Of a stretch of 64,000 nt of DNA, positions 40,534-50,152 are shown piece after piece. A program made the translations under genes and the position numbers. This stretch comes from Alphaproteobacteria bacterium (GTDB lineage Bacteria; Pseudomonadota; Alphaproteobacteria; UBA9219). A model generated the notes under the pieces. The model saw only the letters and a list, made by a program, of their open reading frames with translations, was not told the origin of the DNA and did no database searches. The stretch lies in the NCBI GenBank assembly GCA_031291435.1, contig JARLJC010000370.1, positions 109,101 to 173,100 of the forward strand. Reading direction: 5' to 3'. How positions within the stretch are numbered: position 1 is the stretch's first letter; each line of letters opens with the position of its first letter.

Positions 40534-41970
40534 GTGACCACATTTGCCGATCTAGGGCTTAGCGAAGACATCCTCAAGGCAATCGCGGATGTCGGTTATA
40601 CGACCCCAACACCGATCCAGGAACAAGCCATCCCCTACGTGCTGATGATGCGCGATGTACTGGCCTGCGCGCAAACCGGCACGGGCAAGACGGCGGGCTT
40701 TGTCCTGCCGATGCTGGAAATGCTGGGCAATGGCCGCGCCCGCGCGCGCATGCCGCGCTCGCTCATCCTCGAACCGACGCGCGAACTCGCGGCGCAGGTG
40801 GCCGAGAATTTCGAAATTTACGGCAAATACCACAAACTCTCGATGGCCAAGCTGACCGGCGGCGAGACGATGGATGAACAACTGCGCCTGCTCGATCGCG
40901 GCGTCGATGTTCTGATCGCCACGCCGGGCCGCATGCTCGATCTGTTCGAACGCGGCAAGATCATGCTCAACGACATCAAGATTTTCGTGATCGACGAAGC
41001 CGACCGCATGCTCGATATGGGCTTCATTCCCGATGTCGAGAAAATCGCGGGCCTGCTGCCGCCGATGAAGCAGACTTTGTTTTTCTCGGCGACGATGCCG
41101 CCCGAAATCCGCAAGCTGGCCGACAGATTCCTCAGCAATCCCAAGACGATTACGGTTTCGCCGCCTGCCAGCACGGCGGTGAATGTCACCCAGAAATTCA
41201 TCGACGTGCCGCAGAACAATGACTGGCTCAAGCGCGAAACGCTGCGCCATCTGCTTAAAAAGGACGACGTCAAGAACGCCTTCTTCTTCTGCAATCGCAA
41301 GCGCGATGTCGCTTCGCTGCATAAATCGCTGCTCAAGCATGGCTTCAATGCCGGGGCTTTGCATGGCGATATGGAACAATCCGACCGCACCGCAACGCTC
41401 GACAAATTCCGCAAGGGTGAGATTTCTTTGCTGGTATGCAGCGACGTTGCCGCGCGCGGCCTCGATATCGACGCGGTGAGCCATGTGTTCAATTTCGACG
41501 TGCCTTTCAACGCCGAAGATTACGTGCATCGCATCGGCCGCACCGGCCGCGCCGGGCTTTCGGGCGCGGCTTATACGCTGGTGACGCCCGATGACGCCAA
41601 GCAGGTCGCCTCTATCGAGCATCTCATCAAAAAGAAAATCGACCGCGAAACCGTTCAGGGCCTGCCCGAACCGCAGGAAGAAAATCATCATCGCCACCGC
41701 AGCGACAATCCGCGCGACCGCCGCGGCGGTCGCAATGCAGGTAGCCATTCTTCCGGCGGACGGCATGAACGTCCGCGTTCGGCCTCCCGAGATTCCGCAC
41801 CGGCCCCCGTGCGCGAACGCGACGAAGCGCAGGCCACCTTGCGCACACCACATAAATCTTCAGCGCCCGCCAAACCCGTCCGCGACAACGCTGAAAGCGG
41901 TAATGATCGTTTCGATGGCGATTTGCCGGCTTTCCTTCGCCGCCCGCCCGCCGTGGTCAAAGGCGCATAA
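40534..41970 (+). CDS. DEAD-box RNA helicase (RhlE-like), GTG start
   Basis: TPTPIQEQAIPYVLMMRDVLACAQTGTGKTAGFVLPML..VIDEADRMLDMGF..SDVAARGLDIDAVSHVFNFDVPFNAEDYVHRIGRTGRAG. Confidence 0.95.
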   Translation: MTTFADLGLSEDILKAIADVGYTTPTPIQEQAIPYVLMMRDVLACAQTGTGKTAGFVLPMLEMLGNGRARARMPRSLILEPTRELAAQVAENFEIYGKYHKLSMAKLTGGETMDEQLRLLDRGVDVLIATPGRMLDLFERGKIMLNDIKIFVIDEADRMLDMGFIPDVEKIAGLLPPMKQTLFFSATMPPEIRKLADRFLSNPKTITVSPPASTAVNVTQKFIDVPQNNDWLKRETLRHLLKKDDVKNAFFFCNRKRDVASLHKSLLKHGFNAGALHGDMEQSDRTATLDKFRKGEISLLVCSDVAARGLDIDAVSHVFNFDVPFNAEDYVHRIGRTGRAGLSGAAYTLVTPDDAKQVASIEHLIKKKIDRETVQGLPEPQEENHHRHRSDNPRDRRGGRNAGSHSSGGRHERPRSASRDSAPAPVRERDEAQATLRTPHKSSAPAKPVRDNAESGNDRFDGDLPAFLRRPPAVVKGA

Positions 41971-42012
41971 ACCGGCTTGCCGGGGCGCGCTGCCTCTGGC
42001 AATCCTTGAGGC

Positions 42013-44415
42013 ATGGGTCCCGCCTCTTTTTCCAAACGATTCGCGGCTTCTTTCGCCTTGGGCGCCGCCTGCCTCGCATGGGCGCCGCTGGCTGCGCCAT
42101 GCCGGGCCGATCCGCCGCCGATCGGTTATGTCGGCCCGGTGCCGCATGCCGATAATCCTGCTACGCCGCCGCCCATCGGTTATGTCGGGCCGATGCCGCA
42201 TCCGGTCAGTACTGTTCTGACCGGCGATGAACTCGGTCTGCCGCAGCCCGCCCCCAGCCCCGATCATACCGGCGAGACTTTGATCACCGCGCGGCAGATG
42301 CATTCCGACAGCGCCACCAATATCGTCACCGCTACCGGCAAGGTCGAGATCGTGCGCGGCGATTACGTCCTTCATGCCGATAAGGTGATCTATAATCAAA
42401 GAACCGGCGTCATGGTCGCCGACGGCAATGTCGCGTTGCTGATGCCGACCGGCGAAGTGCAGTTCGCCCAGCATGAAGAAATCACCGGCGACATGAATCA
42501 GGCCTTCGCCGAAAATATCGGCATCCTGTTCCCCGACAATTCGCGCATGGCTGCCCGCACCGCGCAACGTTACGAAGGCCGCTATACCGTCGCCGACAAG
42601 GCCATGTACACGGCCTGTAACGTCTGCGCCAAAAACCCGGATCATCCGCCGATCTGGCAGCTGAAGGCCGACAGCATCACGCACGACAATGTTGAACATG
42701 AAGTTTATTACCATAACAGCACGATCGATCTGGCCGGGGTGCCGGTGATATACACGCCTTACATCTCGGCGCCCGACCCTACCGTCAAACGCCAGCAGGG
42801 CTTTCTGTCGCCCTCGCCGGGCCTGTCGCCCAATATCGGTCCTTTGCTTCGGGTGCCTTATTATGTCGATATCGCACCCGACAAGGATATGACGATCACG
42901 CCGACTTTCAGTCAGACCGACAAGGCGCAGCTGGCCACGCAATATCGTCAGCGCTTCGAAAACGGCAATCTTCTGCTCAGCGGTTCCTTCACGCGCGCCG
43001 ATCTGATCGACGATAACGGCGTCGATCAGGGCCAGCAATGGCGCGGCAATCTGTTCGGCACTTTCCTCTACGATATCGACGATACCTGGCGCGCGGGCAG
43101 CGACGTGCAACTGGTTTCCGATAAAAGCTATCTGCATCGCTACAATATTTCCGGCGCTGACCAGACCACCACCCGCGCTTATGTCGAAGGTTTCCGCGGC
43201 CGCGATTATACGGCGGTGAATTCTTACTATTTCCAGGATATGCGCGCCGGCCCCAACGCGGCGCAACCGATTGTCATGCCCTCGGTGACCTTCAGCGCGC
43301 TGGGCGACCCCGGCCAGACTTTGGGCGGACGCTGGTCGTTCGACGGCAATACGCTTATTACGTCGCGCGATAATACCGGCCAGACGGTTTCGCAACAGGG
43401 GCCCAACACGCGGCGTTTGTCGTTGAATGGCGGCTGGGAGCGACAGCTGATTTCGGATACCGGCCTTGTCACCCAACTGTCGGGGCTGATGCGTACCGAC
43501 AGTTACTGGGCCAACAATATTCCCTCGGTTGACGGCTCCGGCACTATTTACGATCACACCGCTTTCACCCGGCCTTTCGCCCAGGCCAACGCCGTCTTCC
43601 GCTATCCGATGGGCCGCAGCGGCGACGGCTATCAGCAATTGATCGAGCCGATCGTGGCTATCACCGGCGCGCCCGATGCCCGCGTTATCACCAAGCAGCC
43701 GATCGAAGACAGTCTCGACGTCGAATTCGACGAAACCAATCTGTTCTCGCCCAACCGCTTTACCGGCAGCGATTTGATTGAGGGCGGCAGCCGCGCCACC
43801 TATGGGGTGCGTAACGCCATCACCACCGATTACGGCGGCCGTCTCGATGTGTTCGCCGGGGAAAGCTATGACTTTACCGCTAACAGCGAATTCCCGGCTT
43901 TATCGGGCCTCAACGGCCATGCTTCCGATTATGTCGGTCGCATCGATTTCGCCCCCACCACATGGATGGAAGCCAATTACGGGTTCCGCCTCGCCCGGAA
44001 TGATTTCTCGCCGCAGCGGCAGGATGCCTATCTCGCCATCGGCACTTCTTATTTCCGTCCTTTTGTGCGCTATATCGAAGCCTATGAGAACGATAGCGCG
44101 ACAGGGTTGCTCGATCAGGTCAAGCAGGCGTCGATAGGTTTTTCCTCAGTTTTTGCCAAATACTGGACGCTTAGCGGCTCGCATACACAGTCTTTCAGCC
44201 CGCAGCCGGGGCCGCGCAGCACCGGTATTAACCTGACCTATGTCGATGAATGTTTCGCCATTGGCGTCGCCGCTTCGCATGACGATACCAACCGCGTCGA
44301 TATCAACAGCGGCACCACGCTCGGTTTCCATATTTATCTCAGGAATGTCGGCGGCATGAATACCGACTCCGCGGGGGGCATCCAATTCCCCGCCGAATTC
44401 CGCCAGATGGACTAA
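42013..44415 (+). CDS. lptD: LPS-assembly protein LptD
   Basis: N-terminal OstA-like domain (ATGKVEIVRGDYVLHADKVIYNQRTGVMVADGNVAL..TACNVCAKNPDHPPIWQLKADSI..VPVIYTPYISAPDPTVKRQQGFLSPS) and C-terminal barrel. Confidence 0.93.
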   Translation: MGPASFSKRFAASFALGAACLAWAPLAAPCRADPPPIGYVGPVPHADNPATPPPIGYVGPMPHPVSTVLTGDELGLPQPAPSPDHTGETLITARQMHSDSATNIVTATGKVEIVRGDYVLHADKVIYNQRTGVMVADGNVALLMPTGEVQFAQHEEITGDMNQAFAENIGILFPDNSRMAARTAQRYEGRYTVADKAMYTACNVCAKNPDHPPIWQLKADSITHDNVEHEVYYHNSTIDLAGVPVIYTPYISAPDPTVKRQQGFLSPSPGLSPNIGPLLRVPYYVDIAPDKDMTITPTFSQTDKAQLATQYRQRFENGNLLLSGSFTRADLIDDNGVDQGQQWRGNLFGTFLYDIDDTWRAGSDVQLVSDKSYLHRYNISGADQTTTRAYVEGFRGRDYTAVNSYYFQDMRAGPNAAQPIVMPSVTFSALGDPGQTLGGRWSFDGNTLITSRDNTGQTVSQQGPNTRRLSLNGGWERQLISDTGLVTQLSGLMRTDSYWANNIPSVDGSGTIYDHTAFTRPFAQANAVFRYPMGRSGDGYQQLIEPIVAITGAPDARVITKQPIEDSLDVEFDETNLFSPNRFTGSDLIEGGSRATYGVRNAITTDYGGRLDVFAGESYDFTANSEFPALSGLNGHASDYVGRIDFAPTTWMEANYGFRLARNDFSPQRQDAYLAIGTSYFRPFVRYIEAYENDSATGLLDQVKQASIGFSSVFAKYWTLSGSHTQSFSPQPGPRSTGINLTYVDECFAIGVAASHDDTNRVDINSGTTLGFHIYLRNVGGMNTDSAGGIQFPAEFRQMD

Positions 44416-44417
44416 AT

Positions 44418-44969
44418 TTACAGGCGTTCGAGCGCCGCCGTGAAATCAGGCACAAGGGCCACGCCCTTGGGCGCGGTCTTTTCCTGCGTCAGCCACAAAC
44501 AGTTTCCGATGCCGCCGCCCTGCGCCGCCTGCATATCGCGTAGCGCGTCGCCGAGAAAGGCCGAGCGTCCGGCTTCGAGATCAAGCCGTCGCACCGCCTC
44601 CAGCACCATGCCGGGATTGGGCTTGCGCCAGAAGCTCTCGAAGGCATAGGGGGCGATTTTGCCTTCGGGATGCGCGAAACAGGCAAGCGTCAGGGAAATA
44701 TCGATAGTCTCACGCCGCAGTTCGGCCAGCATATGCGCGGTAACGGCCTCATAATCCTGCTCGCTATAAAAGCCGCGCGCCACGCCCGACTGGTTGGTGG
44801 CGACGGCCAGCAGATAGCCTTTATCGACAGCGGCGCGCAGAAAGGGGAAGAGGCCGGGCATAAAGTCGAATTGCGTGACCGAACCGACATAGCCGCGATC
44901 GATATTGATCACGCCGTCCCTGTCGAGAATAAGGCCGCGCCGTTTTGTCCCCACCTGTTTTGTCCCCAC
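44418..44969 (-). CDS. gmhB: D-glycero-D-manno-heptose 1,7-bisphosphate phosphatase (HAD-IIIA)
   Basis: RRGLILDRDGVINIDRGYVG..LLAVATNQSGVARGFYSEQDYEAVTAHM..WRKPNPGMVLEAVRRLDLEAGRSAFLGDALRDMQAAQGGGIGNCLWL; GTG start. Confidence 0.9.
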   Translation of the reverse strand: MGTKQVGTKRRGLILDRDGVINIDRGYVGSVTQFDFMPGLFPFLRAAVDKGYLLAVATNQSGVARGFYSEQDYEAVTAHMLAELRRETIDISLTLACFAHPEGKIAPYAFESFWRKPNPGMVLEAVRRLDLEAGRSAFLGDALRDMQAAQGGGIGNCLWLTQEKTAPKGVALVPDFTAALERL

Positions 44970-44972
44970 CTG
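44943..44972. repeat. 15-bp tandem duplication at the 5' end of gmhB
   Basis: TTTTGTCCCCACCTG x2. Confidence 0.9.
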
Positions 44973-45057
44973 TTTTATCGTTGTTTAACCCCTTATTTCT
45001 GCTTATATTCCGATTCATCTTTTCGGCCCAGATGAATTTGCAAAGGCTGCCCCTCCC

Positions 45058-45627
45058 ATGACGTTCCCCAAATCGCTTCGCCTGTTTGCGCTTATCTTCA
45101 CCCTTTTGTCCGGAGTATTCTCCATGCCTGCCAACGCGGCTGACGCCCTCGATCCCCAGAACACTTTGTATCTCGATCTGCCCGCCGGTCGCGTGGTGAT
45201 CGAACTGCGCCCAGACCTTGCGCCGGGCCATGTCGCGCGCATCAAGGAACTGGTGCGCCAGCATTTCTATGACGGGCTCACTTTCCACCGTGTCATTCCG
45301 GGATTCATGGCGCAGACCGGCGACCCCAAGGGCGACGGCACCGGCGGTTCGGGCCAGAAACTGAAAGCCGAATTTTCTGACGCGCATCATGTGCGCGGCA
45401 CCGTGTCGATGGCGCGCGCTTCTTCGCCGGACAGCGCCGACAGCCAGTTCTTCATCTGCTTTGCCCCGGCGCCGTTCCTCGACGGGCAATATACCGTCTG
45501 GGGCCAGGTGGTTTCCGGCATGGAGTTCGTCGATGAAATCAAGAAGGGCGACAAGTTCGATAATGGCGCGGTCACCGACCCCACCAAGATCGTGCGCATG
45601 ACGATTGCCGCCGACGAGAAGAAATAA
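45058..45627 (+). CDS. cyclophilin-type peptidyl-prolyl isomerase, secreted
   Basis: Signal peptide; [83 protein letters not shown]. Confidence 0.95.
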   Translation: MTFPKSLRLFALIFTLLSGVFSMPANAADALDPQNTLYLDLPAGRVVIELRPDLAPGHVARIKELVRQHFYDGLTFHRVIPGFMAQTGDPKGDGTGGSGQKLKAEFSDAHHVRGTVSMARASSPDSADSQFFICFAPAPFLDGQYTVWGQVVSGMEFVDEIKKGDKFDNGAVTDPTKIVRMTIAADEKK

Positions 45628-45630
45628 ACA

Positions 45631-45677
45631 CGCGCGCGATCGTTCGGCGTCTTGGCGCCGAACGTGAATCGCTCGCG
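45631..45677. repeat. palindrome family 1, copy E
   Basis: CGCGC-GCGATCG-TTCGGCG-TCTTGG-CGCCGAA-CGTGAATCGC-TCGCG. Confidence 0.8.
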
Positions 45678-45688
45678 AAAATAAAGAA

Positions 45689-47230
45689 TCAAGCCGCTGG
45701 TTCGACGTAACGCGGGAACAGGCCTTGCGGTGCGGGCAGCGCCGCACCTGCTTCGAGCGCATGCGCGGTGCCGACATTGGCGAAAGTGCGGTCATCTGTG
45801 GCCACACCCAGTTGATCGAGCAAGCCGTTCGCCGAATCCGGCATGAAAGGCTGCAGGAACAGACCAAGATTGCGCAACGTTTCCGCCAGCACATAGAGAA
45901 CCGTTTCCATGCGGGCAATATCGGTTTTCTTGAGTGCCCATGGCGCCTGCTCATCGACATAACGGTCGGCTTCGCCGATCACGCTCCAGATCGCGTCGAG
46001 CGATTTGCTGAAGCTCTGCACATCCATAAGGGCGCGCAATTGGGGCAGAAGCGCCTCGGCCATGCTCAACAACGCTTTGTCGGTGTCGGTAAACGCGCCG
46101 GGGGTCGGGACTTTGCCGCCGCAATTCTTGGCGATTTGCGAGAGGGTACGCTGCGCCAGATTGCCGATGCCGTTGGCGAGGTCGCTGTTGATGCGGCGGA
46201 TCATCGCGTCGCGGGCGAAATCGCCGTCATTGCCGAACGGTACTTCGCGCATCAGGAAATAGCGCGTCGGGTCGAGGCCGTAAGTGGTGATGAGTTCATA
46301 CGGGTCGATGACGTTGCCGAGAGATTTGGAAATTTTCTGGCCTTCATTGGTCCACCAGCCATGGGCGAACACGCGCTTCGGCACTTCCAGCCCCGCCGCC
46401 ATCAGGAAGGCGGGCCAATAGACGGCATGAAAACGCAGGATATCCTTGCCCACCATATGCAGATCGGCGGGCCAATATTTTTTGAAACTGCCGGCGTTGG
46501 TGTCGGGGTATCCGATGGCGGTCAGATAATTGGTCAGCGCGTCGAGCCACACATACATGACATGCTTGGGCTCGTTGGGAACCGGCACGCCCCAGGTGAT
46601 CGCGGTGCGCGACACGGATAAATCGCGCATGCCCGATTTGACGAAGCTGGTCACTTCGTTGCGGCGCGTGTGCGGCAAAATGAAATCGGGATTGTCGTCG
46701 TAGAATTTCAGCAGCCGGTCGCCCCATGCCGAGAGTTTGAAGAAATAGCTGGGTTCCTCGACCCATTCACATTCCGCGCCGCTGGGCGCGATCTTTTTGC
46801 CGTTGGGCCCGTCCTTGAGTTCGTCTTCGCCGTAATAGGCTTCGTCGCGCACGGCATACCAGCCCGCATATTTATCGAGATATATTTCGCCGCGTTTGAG
46901 GAGTTCGTTCCACAAAGCCTGACAGGCTTTCTTGTGGCGTTCCTCGGTCGTGCGGATAAAATCGTCATTGGATATTTTAAGGGTTGCCGCCAGATTACGG
47001 AAATTCTGCGAGACTTTGTCGGTGAAGGTCTGCGGATCGATCCCGGCGGCGGCGGCCGATTTGGCGACCTTCTGCCCGTGCTCGTCGGTGCCGGTCAGGA
47101 ACATCACATCGAAACCGTCGAGGCGCTTGAAGCGCGCTAATACGTCGCAGGCGAGAGAGGTGTAGGCATGCCCGATATGCGGCGCGTCATTGACATAATA
47201 AATCGGCGTCGTGAGGTAATATTTTTTCAC
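45689..47230 (-). CDS. metG: methionyl-tRNA synthetase
   Basis: KKYYLTTPIYYVNDAPHIGHAYTSLACDVLARFKRLDG..FLTGTDEHGQKV..GWWTNEGQKISKSLGNVIDP. Confidence 0.97.
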   Translation of the reverse strand: MKKYYLTTPIYYVNDAPHIGHAYTSLACDVLARFKRLDGFDVMFLTGTDEHGQKVAKSAAAAGIDPQTFTDKVSQNFRNLAATLKISNDDFIRTTEERHKKACQALWNELLKRGEIYLDKYAGWYAVRDEAYYGEDELKDGPNGKKIAPSGAECEWVEEPSYFFKLSAWGDRLLKFYDDNPDFILPHTRRNEVTSFVKSGMRDLSVSRTAITWGVPVPNEPKHVMYVWLDALTNYLTAIGYPDTNAGSFKKYWPADLHMVGKDILRFHAVYWPAFLMAAGLEVPKRVFAHGWWTNEGQKISKSLGNVIDPYELITTYGLDPTRYFLMREVPFGNDGDFARDAMIRRINSDLANGIGNLAQRTLSQIAKNCGGKVPTPGAFTDTDKALLSMAEALLPQLRALMDVQSFSKSLDAIWSVIGEADRYVDEQAPWALKKTDIARMETVLYVLAETLRNLGLFLQPFMPDSANGLLDQLGVATDDRTFANVGTAHALEAGAALPAPQGLFPRYVEPAA

Positions 47231-47257
47231 GCAACATCCTTTTGAATAAAGCCGGAC

Positions 47258-47563
47258 TCAGGTCGTCGGCGGCTGCGCCGAAGCCGGGAACGGCGCGAAC
47301 GGGAACGGTTTTTCGTCCGACGCGAAAGTCAGGTAACGCGTCACCTGTCCCTGATACTGGGCGAGATTGTCGCCGAATTCGGCGAGGCCGACAAAGGCCG
47401 AACCGCTGAACAATTTGGCGAGGAACTGGAACACCGAAGCGGCGAAGGTCAACAGGATGGACAGGTAGAACGCCACCCCGAACACCACCAGATAAACGAA
47501 ACGCAGCCAGGTATCTTTGTCTTTGACGTTCTTGCGCAGATCTTCTTCGTTCAAACCGGTCAT
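47258..47563 (-). CDS. small membrane protein (DUF4389-like)
   Basis: MTGLNEEDLRKNVKDKDTWLRFVYLVVFGVAFYLSILLTFAASVFQFLAKLFSG. Confidence 0.7.
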   Translation of the reverse strand: MTGLNEEDLRKNVKDKDTWLRFVYLVVFGVAFYLSILLTFAASVFQFLAKLFSGSAFVGLAEFGDNLAQYQGQVTRYLTFASDEKPFPFAPFPASAQPPTT

Positions 47564-47651
47564 GTTTTCCTCCGCATAGGTGGCCTTTTTTATAGGCGGT
47601 TCCGGGCCGGAAAGCAATTGCCCCCATATTCCGGCTGCGTCAGTATAAGAC

Positions 47652-48368
47652 ATGCTCATGCGCGCTCTCGATCTGCTGCTGCCGCCTTTGTGCCTGATAT
47701 GCGATGAGCCTGTCGGTGGGGCCGCCACGCTTTGCCCCGATTGCTGGAAATCGGTGCCTTTTATCGCCCCGCCTTTCTGCGCCTGCTGCGGCGCGCCTTT
47801 CGATATTCCGGTGGGGGCGGGCATGCTGTGCGGGCATTGTCTGGTGGAACCGCCGCATTATAAAACCGCGCGCGCCGCCATGCTCTATGACGATAACAGC
47901 CGGGGGCTGGTGCTGGGCTTCAAACATGGCGACCGCACGCATGCGGCCCCCGCTCTTGCGGCCTGGATGCACCGCGCGGCGGGCGAGATTTTGCCACAGG
48001 TCGATATGCTGATACCGGTACCTTTGCATCGCTGGCGCTTGTTCAGCCGCCGTTATAACCAGTCGGCTTTGCTGGCGCAGCAGGTGGCGCGTTTGGCGGG
48101 CAAGCCGTTCCGTGCCGATATTCTGCGCCGCATCCGCGCCACGCCGACGCAGGCGCATCGCAAGCGCAAGGAGCGTCAGGAAAACGTGAAGGGCGCATTT
48201 GCGATTATGCCGCGGCATTTCGCGGAGATTGCAGGCAAGGCGATTTTACTGGTCGATGATGTGCTGACGACAGGTGCTACGGTTGAGGAATGCGGGCGCG
48301 TGCTGCTTGCTGCGGACGCGAAAGAAATCCATGTGCTTACTTTGTCGCGCGTGAAAAGTTCCGTTTAG
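47652..48368 (+). CDS. comF: ComF-family phosphoribosyltransferase
   Basis: LLPPLCLICDEPVGGAATLCPDCW..CCGAPF..PVPLHRWRLFSRRYNQSALLAQQVARL..ILLVDDVLTTGATVEECGRVLL. Confidence 0.92.
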   Translation: MLMRALDLLLPPLCLICDEPVGGAATLCPDCWKSVPFIAPPFCACCGAPFDIPVGAGMLCGHCLVEPPHYKTARAAMLYDDNSRGLVLGFKHGDRTHAAPALAAWMHRAAGEILPQVDMLIPVPLHRWRLFSRRYNQSALLAQQVARLAGKPFRADILRRIRATPTQAHRKRKERQENVKGAFAIMPRHFAEIAGKAILLVDDVLTTGATVEECGRVLLAADAKEIHVLTLSRVKSSV

Positions 48369-48429
48369 TCCGCGATCGCTTTACGTCAAAGCGTTTTACG
48401 ATTTGACGTAAAGCGTGAATCGCTGGACT
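48367..48429. repeat. palindrome family 1, copy C
   Basis: AGTCC-GCGATCG-CTTTACGTCAAA-GCGTTTTACGA-TTTGACGTAAAG-CGTGAATCGC-TGGACT; perfect 12-bp inner arms. Confidence 0.9.
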
Positions 48430-48982
48430 TATATTTAGTCGCGAATTCGGCGGCCTTATCGGCGTAACGCAAGCCGCGGTCGAGGGCGGCCATTGTTTTC
48501 GCCATATCGCGGCTTTCGTCGCGCCGCCATGCCAGAAAGGCCCAGCCATAGACGAGGCCCAGCGTGGCCGCCACAAACGGACGCGGCGCGGGGAGAGTAT
48601 CTATGTGGGCAGCTTCGATCAGCCGGTATATGCCGTCGCCGGTCGCGAGCGCCAAAGCGCAGCCAAGGGCGCGGTCGTGCCGCGCGGCTTCGGCCATGCT
48701 GAGAATGCCCTTGCGGTGTTTCTGCATAATGTCGAAACGCGCCATCAGTAGTTCGAACAATTTGTCATGGGTGTTGCCGGAAACTTTGCCCGCGAAAGCT
48801 TCACGGTCGATTTCCTCGGCGATGACGGGTGCAAGGGCGGCGGTGTTTTTGAACGCTTCCATCGAAGTTTTCGCGGCCTTGCCGATTTTGGCCAGCGTCA
48901 CGGCTTGCCAGCCCTGCGTGGCGGCGAGATGCAGCGCGGCGGCGGCAATACGGGCGTTAACTGTGTTTTTCATCATGCGCAT
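48386..48982 (-). CDS. TetR-like transcriptional regulator
   Basis: NARIAAAALHLAATQGWQAVTLAKIGKAAKTSMEAF HTH; C-terminal SSDSRFTSNRKTL is encoded by repeat copy C. Confidence 0.75.
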   Translation of the reverse strand: MRMMKNTVNARIAAAALHLAATQGWQAVTLAKIGKAAKTSMEAFKNTAALAPVIAEEIDREAFAGKVSGNTHDKLFELLMARFDIMQKHRKGILSMAEAARHDRALGCALALATGDGIYRLIEAAHIDTLPAPRPFVAATLGLVYGWAFLAWRRDESRDMAKTMAALDRGLRYADKAAEFATKYKSSDSRFTSNRKTL

Positions 48983-49063
48983 AGTCTAACCAATCTCGAG
49001 TTTTTGCGCCATATGCGAATGATAATCGTTGAATGGCGGGGGGAATTCTGTTTCTCTGGCGGC

Positions 49064-49579
49064 ATGTTAAAGAAAGTCGATAGCGCCGGTTTGCGGCAGG
49101 TTATGGGCAATTTCGCCACCGGCATCGCCGTGGCCACCGCCCGCAATGAAAAAATCGGTTCCTTCGGGCTGACCGTCAATTCGTTGACGTCTTTGTCGCT
49201 CGACCCGCCTCTGGTGCTGTTCTGCGTCGAAAAATCGGCGTTTTTGCACCCGCATTTCAAACGCGCCAAATATTTCGCGTTTAACATTTTATCGGCGGGG
49301 CAGGAAAAAGTTTCCCGCCATTTCGCCGATCGGCATCATAACCCCGCGCCCAAAAATATGTGGGGCACGCCGCAGAAGGAATGCCCGATTTTGCGCGGCA
49401 CGCTGGGCTGGGTGCTGTGCAAGCCGCATGCCTTGCATGAAGGCGGCGACCACACGATTTTTGTCGGCGAAGTTATCGGGCTGCACAAAAACGCAGGTGC
49501 CAAAGAGCCTTTGATCTATTTCCACGGCCGTTACCGCGATTTAGCTGAGGCGAAGGTCACATCCGGCTCACGCAAATAA
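49064..49579 (+). CDS. flavin reductase-like FMN-binding split-barrel protein
   Basis: LRQVMGNFATGIAVATARNEKIGSFGLTVNSLTSLSLDPPLVLFCVEKSAFLHPHF. Confidence 0.92.
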   Translation: MLKKVDSAGLRQVMGNFATGIAVATARNEKIGSFGLTVNSLTSLSLDPPLVLFCVEKSAFLHPHFKRAKYFAFNILSAGQEKVSRHFADRHHNPAPKNMWGTPQKECPILRGTLGWVLCKPHALHEGGDHTIFVGEVIGLHKNAGAKEPLIYFHGRYRDLAEAKVTSGSRK

Positions 49580-50145
49580 AGCGGGCGCGGCAGATAATCG
49601 GGATGCATGGCATCGGCGGTTGAGGCCAGCAGCGCACAGGCCGCCAGAATATCATCCGCAGGCGTGGCTTTGTCCCCCGCGATTTGCGCGTTCGGATGCG
49701 CGGTTTTGAACGCGCCGATTTGTTCCTGCGTCATCAGGCTCGGTTCGTGCGCCGTACTCCCTTCAAAAAACCGGCAGAACATTTCCGCGCGGCGTGAATC
49801 GATCACCGCCAGCAAATCGCCGTTGGGACGCAGGGCGCGGTAAATCGCGAAACGGTCGATGCCGATCACTTGCTTGCCGGCCGCAAGACCGATGCCGCGT
49901 GCTGTGGCAAGCCCGACGCGCAATCCTGTAAAACTGCCGGGGCCGCGCGTGACCGCGATTTTATCGAGTTGGGGAAATTCGGCGCCAGCGTCTTTCATCA
50001 CACCGATAATCATCGGAACCAGACGCGCATCCTGCCCGCGTTCCATCGCTTCCTGTGCGCGCGCAACAACAACGCCGTCGCGCCAGACGCCTACGCCGCA
50101 ACCGGCACCCGCGCTGTCGATGGCGAGTATCAGCATATTATCCAT
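49531..50145 (-). CDS. tsaB: tRNA threonylcarbamoyladenosine biosynthesis protein TsaB
   Basis: MLILAIDSAGAGCGVGVWRDG..LVPMIIGVMKDAGAEFPQLDKIAVTRGPGSFTGLRVGLATARGIGLA. Confidence 0.93.
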   Translation of the reverse strand: MDNMLILAIDSAGAGCGVGVWRDGVVVARAQEAMERGQDARLVPMIIGVMKDAGAEFPQLDKIAVTRGPGSFTGLRVGLATARGIGLAAGKQVIGIDRFAIYRALRPNGDLLAVIDSRRAEMFCRFFEGSTAHEPSLMTQEQIGAFKTAHPNAQIAGDKATPADDILAACALLASTADAMHPDYLPRPLYLREPDVTFASAKSR

Positions 50146-50152
50146 TTTCTTA

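Noticed and set aside
41860-43638. 592-aa minus-strand ORF opposite lptD
   Set aside because: Antisense shadow ORF of lptD in a GC-rich genome.
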